From Planctomycetaceae bacterium (GTDB lineage Bacteria > Planctomycetota > Planctomycetia > Pirellulales > Thermoguttaceae), in contig JAITDV010000575.1 in NCBI GenBank assembly GCA_031282385.1, forward strand, positions 1 to 6,095: DNA of 6,095 nucleotides. The letters run 5' to 3'. Positions 1 through 4,596 of the stretch are shown in pieces (within the stretch, counting starts at the first letter, position 1; every line of letters begins with the position of its first letter). The notes under the pieces are model-generated. The model was not told the origin of the DNA. It did no database searches and was given only the letters and a program-made list of their open reading frames with translations. Made by a program: the position numbers and the translations under genes.

Positions 1-400
1 ATTTCAACAAATCTTCTTTTATTAATTCATTGCCGAATAGTCTTGTTGTATTGAAAACTTCTGTTATTTGTTCCCGTAATATTTTCTGTATTTTTTCAAA
101 AGCGTCATTTTGAGCGTCATTTTTATTTTTGATACGAAAATATTTGTAATATTCCGTCAAATTTTTAATAGTGATGTGAACTTTAACCAAAGAATTTTCG
201 ATAAACTTTTTGTGGTAATTATCGATCAATTCTTTAACTTTTTCATAACTTTTGGCGCGAATGACGTCGCTTTTTCCGCGAAATTTTTCATCTTCGGACA
301 AGAATCCTTTTCTTTCAATATTTTCCAATGTTTTCCCGATTGGACGTAATTCAAACCGTAACGTTTTTGACAATTGATATAAATTGATAAATTTTTTCAT
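1..400 (-). CDS. cas12a: Cas12a (Cpf1) type V-A CRISPR effector nuclease, N-terminal 133 residues; continues past the left edge
   Basis: The reading frame opens with ATG at 400-398 and stays open to the window edge, giving 133 residues of a protein that is usually about 1200-1350 long. Residues 7-30 contain LYQLSKTLRFELRPIGKT followed by LENIERKGFLSEDEK. This is the characteristic Cas12a opening (AsCas12a and FnCas12a share SKTLRFEL-P-GKT), forming the wedge-I strand and the entry to REC1. T13 and R15 match AsCas12a T16 and R18. Residues 50-68 (KSYEKVKELIDNYHKKFIE) match the next conserved Cas12a helix. Known family role: it processes its own crRNA and cuts T-rich-PAM DNA with one RuvC site. 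The RuvC, Nuc and PAM-interacting parts lie outside the window, so activity cannot be judged. About eight extra residues (near 40-47, FRGKSDVI) separate the DEK and RAKSY blocks. There is no Shine-Dalgarno before the ATG. MITE R1 ends 71 bp upstream. The family is identified from memory of the motif. Confidence 0.93.
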   Translation of the reverse strand, partial: MKKFINLYQLSKTLRFELRPIGKTLENIERKGFLSEDEKFRGKSDVIRAKSYEKVKELIDNYHKKFIENSLVKVHITIKNLTEYYKYFRIKNKNDAQNDAFEKIQKILREQITEVFNTTRLFGNELIKEDLLK

Positions 401-471
401 AATATTAGTTTTAATGTAACAAATTTTAATTTGTAACTAACTACTCTTTCTTAAAATTTAAACTGTATTAT
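401..471 (-). promoter_or_regulatory. cas12a leader and probable promoter region, with a palindrome
   Basis: These 71 bp are all that separates the cas12a start codon from MITE R1, so the native promoter must lie here or reach into the element. The stretch is very AT-rich. It holds a perfect 7-bp inverted repeat, ACAAATT-TT-AATTTGT, at 419-434, overlapped by two GTAAC direct repeats (416-420 and 433-437). This could be an operator or simply AT-rich chance. I see no convincing -35/-10 pair and no Shine-Dalgarno before the ATG. Confidence 0.3.
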
Positions 472-651
472 TAGACCTTTTCTCTAACCTAAAAATACAT
501 CAACGCAACGAAAAACCGCCTTTAACTCCTCCGAGACCACCCCTAACCCCTCCGAAGGAGGGGAATAAGAAGATGCCTCCGAGAGAGGCGAATTATTCCC
601 CTCCGAAGGAGGGGTCAGGGGTGGTCTCCTACAGGTTAGCGAAAAGGTCTA
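472..651 (-). mobile_element. MITE copy R1 (180 bp, inverted relative to R2-R4)
   Basis: The element is bounded by TAGACCTTTTCTCTAACCT on the left and the inverse of TAGACCTTTTCGCTAACCT on the right, differing at one of 19 positions. The outer TA at each end is the likely target duplication, as in IS630/Tc1-mariner-derived MITEs. There is no coding capacity. The core folds into a long hairpin: 533-568 pairs with 593-628 at 32 of 36 positions, and each arm contains its own CCCCTCC...GGAGGGG mini-hairpin. A further GCCTCC/AGAGGC hairpin sits at the apex. Read in its own orientation (minus strand), it lacks 14 bp present in R2 and R4 between two near-identical TTTTT(C/T)GTTG units. It lies directly upstream of cas12a. 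Confidence 0.88.
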
Positions 652-1072
652 CTGTTTATATATTTTGTGCAGAAAAATAGACAACATGACTTGCGCTCCG
701 TAAAAATACAAAAGAACAAGATAATAAATTTATTATACCGAGCAATTTTTTTACGGTAATAATCACAAGATCAACCGTAAATATAAAAACTAAATTCGAG
801 TGAAATGCTCAGTATTTTTCGTTTATTTTTTTGAAAATTGCAGTAGTTAAATAACAAGGAGGTAAATTATAACCGCATCATAATAACACGGCTGTACCAA
901 AGATAACATTGTACTCTAATATTACTGTGGAGCAATAGAAATATAGTATGGTATTGTAGAACGGTAAGTAAAATTTCACGAGCGGCTTGAGGAGAATTGA
1001 CAACATACTTCAGGGAGTTTCTAAAAACTCATTTTGTCCACGAATTTTCGCGAAAGACCACGAATTAAATAA
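652..1072. other. Noncoding segment between inverted MITE copies R1 and R2
   Basis: No credible reading frame, tRNA or CRISPR repeat is seen in these 421 bp. The left half holds nested dyads. CCGTAAAAA at 698-706 is the inverse of TTTTTACGG at 748-756. Between them is a perfect 16-bp palindrome, ATAATAAATTTATTAT, at 721-736. TTTACGGT at 750-757 can alternatively pair with ACCGTAAA at 774-781. The right end holds copy A of a small dispersed repeat (1014-1073). An AAGGAGGT at 856-863 resembles a ribosome binding site, but no start codon follows it. Confidence 0.6.
698..781. repeat. Nested inverted repeats with alternative pairings
   Basis: Three copies of the CCGTAAA word occur: direct at 698-704, inverted at 750-756 and direct at 775-781. 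The middle copy can pair with either neighbour, as a 9-bp stem with 698-706 or an 8-bp stem with 774-781. The first stem encloses the perfect palindrome at 721-736. The arrangement could be a protein-binding dyad, a structured RNA or a remnant of element ends. No promoter or terminator is evident to decide between them. Confidence 0.5.
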
Positions 1073-1073
1073 T
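1014..1073 (+). repeat. Small dispersed intergenic repeat, copy A
   Basis: This stretch shares TTCTAAAAA near its left end and the exact 15-mer CACGAATTAAATAAT at 1059-1073 with a minus-strand copy at 4324-4373. A TTTCGCGAAA palindrome (1046-1055) lies between two CACGAAT direct repeats. It abuts MITE R2, whose TA begins at 1073, so R2 appears to have inserted at its edge. I see no coding potential. Confidence 0.5.
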
Positions 1074-1287
1074 AGACCTTTTCGCTAACCTGTAGGAGAT
1101 CACCCCTGACCCCTCCGAGACCACCCCTAACCCCTCCGAAGGAGGGGAATAATTCGCCTCCCTCGGAGGCGTCTTCTTATTCCCCTCCTTCGGAGGGGTT
1201 AGGGATGGTTTCGGAGGAGTTAAAGACGGTTTTTCGTTGTAGGTTTTTTGTTGCGTTGATGTATTTTTAGGTTAGAGAAAAGGTCTA
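1073..1287 (+). mobile_element. MITE copy R2 (215 bp, longest copy)
   Basis: The termini are TAGACCTTTTCGCTAACCT and the inverse of TAGACCTTTTCTCTAACCT, flanked by the shared TA. The extra length relative to R3 and R4 is a 21-nt tandem unit: 1096-1116 and 1117-1137 differ at two positions. The core is a near-perfect hairpin, with 1121-1152 pairing with 1177-1208 at 31 of 32 positions. It is capped by CGCCTCC-CTC-GGAGGCG at 1155-1171. The right-hand 60 bp (through GGTTTTTCGTTG, GTTGCGTTGATG and TATTTTTAGGTTAG) is conserved in R3 and R4. It encodes no protein and would need a transposase supplied elsewhere. Confidence 0.9.
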
Positions 1288-1432
1288 ATGGAAAAGTGAT
1301 AGATAATGGCTGTTTACTTTATAAACTGTTCACGCTTTAAATTTCATTTGGTGCCGCCTGTTTCGTTCTTATCATCAACGATATTGTGTTGTTTTTGGGT
1401 TACCAGAATTTTACGACTGAATTTTTACGAAA
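1288..1432. other. Intergenic, no recognised feature
   Basis: These 145 bp lie between MITE R2 and the stop codon of the 812-residue protein gene. I find no open frame of note, no intrinsic terminator with a clear stem and U-run, and no repeat shared with the rest of the window. Confidence 0.6.
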
Positions 1433-3871
1433 CTAGGATTTTCTTTGTGAAGGTCTGATTGATTTTATTAGTATCCAAATGCACAATAAAATTATACAAA
1501 TTATGATTGTTCTGTTTATGAATTTTGTTGGGTTATTTTGAATCTTTTTCTTTGGGAACCATTGAACAGCTTTACCGATTAACAATGGTACAGCGATTGC
1601 TTTTTGTATTTCCTGATCTTTCTGCGTTTCTTTTCCTTCCACTTTAACAGCGGTATCATAGACCCACAACTTGTACGGAATCGCAGCAACTGAAATTTGC
1701 TCGTTGTAATCAATTCCCGAACCAACTTGTAATCCTTCTGGTAATGAACTCACACATATTACGATTGGAAATTCGCGAGAACCTTCCGCATACAAAAAAA
1801 TCTGATAATACCGTTCAATCCCATACAACTCTTTTACCACCTTATCCTCAACCAACGTTGGTAAAATACGTTTGGCAACTCCAGAAAGCATAACCAATCT
1901 GCCGCGTGTTTTTCTTGGCTCATTGAATAATTCTATTGTTGAGACTGGTTGTTTATCGTTCTCAAATTTATCTGCTGTACTCAATAATTCCTTAACCGAA
2001 ATTTTTTGCAATGCACTAAGCAAACTATAAAACGGTTCTCTATCCGCATCCGTCAACTTGAAACTGCGTCTAATAATATCTGCACGGTTCAATAAACTAA
2101 TTGATGATGAAATCGGTAATTCTTTATCTTGCAAATCACAAACCGACAAACTCGGCACTAACTCAAATAATCCAACATCAACCCCAAGCCGACCAATCAA
2201 ATTTCGATCCGAAAACCATTGTATTTTAGGCGCAATCACCAACGGCAAATATTCAACTTCACCGAAATCAACACCATTCAAATCAACTCCCAACACTTCA
2301 CTCCCAACCCGAATACGCTTAACATAAATACCAAATAATCCCGCTTGATCAACAAATCCAGCTTGCTCAACATTGACATTATTTTGATCCGGATTTTTAT
2401 TTTTATTTTTATCCAATGTAATATTTGTGTTCTTGCCGAAATTATCAGTTGACCGTTCTGTCAACTCCACAAGTCCATCCGGCACAAATGTTGACAAAAC
2501 CAGCACTTTACCGTTACCTGCAATTTCTAAAATTGCGAGATAAAGTGTTGGTTTGTTACAGATATTTTGTTCGTGTTGGTTAAGCGTAATTTTTTTTACG
2601 TTTTTCAAAATTCCATTGAAATGATATATCCGTCCTTTGTACTTTTGGGGTGATGTTGTAAGTTGGCTTAAATTTATGCGTTCCTGATTCATAGTCGAAT
2701 CAATAACCGAAACCGCTTCCCGCCGTAAAATTAAAGGAGATACCATTGATTCCAACTTGCACAAAAAATTAATCAATTCGCCGCGGTATTGGTCAGAAAC
2801 TCCAACTTCCTCACTAAATTCACGCCACGTGTGCTCATCCATATCAAAAAGATTTCGCGTAAAATCCTCATCAATTATTCTATCTAATTCCGTTGCAAAC
2901 GAATTCCATGATCCCAAAACAAAAATCGAAACGAAAATTATCGCCGTAAAAAACAACAGGCTCAAATGTGAGTTGCCTGAAACTGATTTGATTTTGTCGT
3001 TGTCATTATTGGTGTTGTCGTTATTGGAATCTGTGTCAATATTATTTTCTGTTACGTTAATTACGTGTTCAGAATTTAAATTAGAATTATGAACGGAAGT
3101 TATCTTAGTTGATATTGTTTGCGGATATACAATATGACGTTTTGCAAATATCTGCTTAAAATAATTACGACAAATAATCCACGTAATAAATATAAAAACC
3201 AACAAAAGAATAAATTCTATGGATATAAATCGGTTTTGTTTTTTTGCTATGTTATTATCTACTAATTTTGAGTTGTAGGCGTTATTTTTGGGGTGTAAGC
3301 GAAAAGATTTTGATAAGATAGTTGGCGAAGTAAATTCTTCAAAGTTATCAGAGATACAAAGTCGGCGTTTATAGAAGTAACCGGTTACTGTTACGAAAAG
3401 TGTTTTTTCGAGTTGTGCAGTTTGTGTTATGTCGGTTAATTCAGGCGGAATTTCAAGAGAGCATACACAAATTGGAATATCACGTTTATCCGATACCAAA
3501 ATCCATGATTCGTAGAATCTTGTTTTTTTATCGCAACGAATAATTCGTCCCGTTATTCTAACGAGCCGCCCGCGATATTCCGCCGGTTGACGGTCTAATT
3601 CTGTAAAACCTACGGCTTCACAAAAAAAATCTCCATCGGCAACATTAACCGTTTCCGTTTTTATCGGTTTTAGATCGTCAAGCACAGTCTGATCAATATC
3701 ACGCAAAATATCAAAAAGATAATTCCAACCATCCTTATCTGCATTTCGCGCAAGCGGCATATCATCAGCTACACACCTCAACCGCTCCTTATCAATCACT
3801 GGAATTGACGCATAAATAAACGAACTCAGAAAAATAAGAATTATATTTATTGTTACAATTATTCGTTTCAT
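1433..3871 (-). CDS. Large envelope membrane protein with three copies of an uncharacterised domain
   Basis: The protein has 812 residues, with ATG at 3871-3869 and TAG at 1435-1433, and no clear Shine-Dalgarno. It starts with a signal-like segment (KR at 2-3, hydrophobic 4-20). Hydrophobic helices follow at about 215-234, 303-320 and 786-803. A related module appears three times. Its first signature is PAEYRGRLVRITGR at 96-109, PQKYKGRIYHFNG at 408-420 and PRKTRGRLVMLSG at 652-664. A strand pair ending in a P-x-GL/PPEL turn follows (145, 467, 714). LPLVIAPKIQWF (542-553) and VPLLIGKAVQWF (761-772) close modules 2 and 3. The predicted topology is module 1 outside, an Asn/Asp-rich linker (238-302) inside, modules 2-3 outside, and a basic tail inside. 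Similar modules are, from memory, common in uncharacterised planctomycete proteins, and the strand pattern suggests a small beta-barrel. No catalytic motif is visible and no function can be assigned. Confidence 0.9.
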   Translation of the reverse strand: MKRIIVTINIILIFLSSFIYASIPVIDKERLRCVADDMPLARNADKDGWNYLFDILRDIDQTVLDDLKPIKTETVNVADGDFFCEAVGFTELDRQPAEYRGRLVRITGRIIRCDKKTRFYESWILVSDKRDIPICVCSLEIPPELTDITQTAQLEKTLFVTVTGYFYKRRLCISDNFEEFTSPTILSKSFRLHPKNNAYNSKLVDNNIAKKQNRFISIEFILLLVFIFITWIICRNYFKQIFAKRHIVYPQTISTKITSVHNSNLNSEHVINVTENNIDTDSNNDNTNNDNDKIKSVSGNSHLSLLFFTAIIFVSIFVLGSWNSFATELDRIIDEDFTRNLFDMDEHTWREFSEEVGVSDQYRGELINFLCKLESMVSPLILRREAVSVIDSTMNQERINLSQLTTSPQKYKGRIYHFNGILKNVKKITLNQHEQNICNKPTLYLAILEIAGNGKVLVLSTFVPDGLVELTERSTDNFGKNTNITLDKNKNKNPDQNNVNVEQAGFVDQAGLFGIYVKRIRVGSEVLGVDLNGVDFGEVEYLPLVIAPKIQWFSDRNLIGRLGVDVGLFELVPSLSVCDLQDKELPISSSISLLNRADIIRRSFKLTDADREPFYSLLSALQKISVKELLSTADKFENDKQPVSTIELFNEPRKTRGRLVMLSGVAKRILPTLVEDKVVKELYGIERYYQIFLYAEGSREFPIVICVSSLPEGLQVGSGIDYNEQISVAAIPYKLWVYDTAVKVEGKETQKDQEIQKAIAVPLLIGKAVQWFPKKKIQNNPTKFINRTIIICIILLCIWILIKSIRPSQRKS
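2393..2411. repeat. Hexanucleotide tract, three copies of ATTTTT, inside the 812-residue protein gene
   Basis: Three tandem ATTTTT units encode an alternating Lys-Asn run (residues 488-493) in a low-complexity insertion inside module 2. Gain or loss of one unit would change the protein by two residues without shifting the frame, so length variation would be tolerated. Confidence 0.6.
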
Positions 3872-3917
3872 ATTTTTTTCACATTACTAAGATAGATGTA
3901 ATTGTCTGTTTTTATAA

Positions 3918-4111
3918 TAGACCTTTTCGCTAACCTGTAGGAGACCACCACTGACCCCTCCGATGGAGGGGAATTATTCGACTCCATCGGAGGCGTATTC
4001 TTATTCCTCTCTTTCGGAGGGGGTAGGGGTGGTCTCGGAGGAGTTAAAGGCGGTTTTTCGTTGTAGTTTTTTTGTTGCGTCGATGTATTTTTAGGTTAGA
4101 GAAAAGGTCTA
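3918..4111 (+). mobile_element. MITE copy R3 (194 bp)
   Basis: It has the same 19-bp ends as R2 (TAGACCTTTTCGCTAACCT and the inverse of TAGACCTTTTCTCTAACCT) and the same flanking TA. The core retains the CCCCTCC-GAT-GGAGGGG hairpin and the outer GAGACCACC (3941) / GGTGGTCTC (to 4036) arms, but with more mismatches than R1 or R2. Its left end lies 46 bp upstream of the start codon of the 812-residue protein, so that gene's promoter must use the short gap or the element. The left junction reads TATTATAAAA on the minus strand, a possible -10-like sequence, without a convincing -35. Confidence 0.9.
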
Positions 4112-4230
4112 ATGTAAGTAATCAAAAAAATGCAACGTTTGGAAACATACAAAACGCATTTTTTGGGGATCAAATATGATTTTTTAGAGATTCCGTTTAA
4201 ACTCATGTAATGAATTTTGTAACAATTGGC

Positions 4231-4262
4231 AACTTCTAAAAATCTATTTTGGGCAGAATTAT
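4231..4262 (+). repeat. Small dispersed repeat, partial copy C
   Basis: It begins AACTTCTAAAAAT (4231-4243), the exact inverse of ATTTTTAGAAGTT at 4359-4371 in copy B, giving a 13-bp inverted pair. It continues with an ATTTTG...CA-GAATT pattern similar to copy A at about 1031-1046. The similarity is short and gapped, so the assignment to the family is tentative. Confidence 0.35.
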
Positions 4263-4323
4263 CAAAATTTCTAGGATTGACAAATTTAGATAACAAATCC
4301 ATTACATCTATGAAGTTACACAA

Positions 4324-4373
4324 ATTATTTAATTCGTGAAAATACACGAATATATAGAATTTTTAGAAGTTCT
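4324..4373 (-). repeat. Small dispersed repeat, copy B
   Basis: Read on the minus strand it runs ACTTCTAAAAATTC, a variable middle, then CACGAATTAAATAAT (4338-4324), matching copy A at both ends. It contains a perfect hairpin, ATTCGTG (4332-4338) with CACGAAT (4345-4351) around a 6-nt loop. It lies 23 bp from the left end of MITE R4. I see no protein-coding potential. Confidence 0.5.
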
Positions 4374-4396
4374 CAATTAATATTCTGTTTATTCAC

Positions 4397-4589
4397 TAGA
4401 CCTTTTCGATAACCTGCAGAATACCAGCCATGACCCCACCGAAGGAGGGAAATTTTCGACTCCGAATGAGGCGTCTTCTTATTCCCCTCCTTCGGAGGGG
4501 CTAGGGGTGGTCTCGGAGGAGTTAAAGGCGGTTTTTCGTTGTAGGTTTTTTGTTGCGTTGATGTATTTTTAGGTTAGAAAAAAGGTCTA
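4397..4589 (+). mobile_element. MITE copy R4 (193 bp, most diverged left half)
   Basis: The ends are TAGACCTTTTCGATAACCT and the inverse of TAGACCTTTTTTCTAACCT, with flanking TA. The right half matches R2 and R3 closely, including CCCCTCCTTCGGAGGGG and the 60-bp tail. The left half has many substitutions that weaken the outer hairpin, as expected of an older or non-selected copy. Its right end is only 7 bp past the stop codon of the sensor kinase gene, so the kinase mRNA must either end within the element or carry it in its 3' untranslated region. No clear U-run follows the hairpin in the kinase direction. Confidence 0.88.
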
Positions 4590-4596
4590 TTAATCT

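Larger units (their letters stand above)
4112..4396. other. Noncoding segment between MITE copies R3 and R4
   Basis: These 285 bp contain copies B and C of the small dispersed repeat and no recognised gene. A minus-strand frame (4347-4096, GTG start, 83 codons) begins inside repeat copy B and ends inside MITE R3. It has no known motif, so I treat it as chance or decayed sequence. Confidence 0.5.

Noticed and set aside
110..349. Plus-strand 79-codon frame rich in Phe and Ile
   Set aside because: It is the antisense shadow of the cas12a reading frame, and its Phe-rich composition mirrors the Lys/Glu-rich codons of the other strand.
856..863. AAGGAGGT resembling a strong ribosome binding site
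   Set aside because: No ATG, GTG or TTG follows at a usable distance and no open frame continues from it.
952..960. TATTGTAGA resembling the 3' end of a Cas12a CRISPR repeat
   Set aside because: The partner TCTAC stem is missing, the final T is absent, and the sequence occurs once only.
4096..4347. Minus-strand 83-codon frame between R3 and R4
   Set aside because: It starts with GTG inside dispersed repeat copy B and ends inside MITE R3. It has no Shine-Dalgarno and no recognisable motif; chance or decayed sequence is more likely.
472..4589. The recurrent GC-rich repeats as a CRISPR array
   Set aside because: Units are 180-215 bp, separated by hundreds to thousands of bases including a gene, and have TIRs with TA flanks, so they are mobile elements.
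4397..4589. MITE R4 as a standard intrinsic terminator for the kinase gene
   Set aside because: A strong stem exists, but no U-run directly follows it in the kinase direction, so a classical terminator is not supported.
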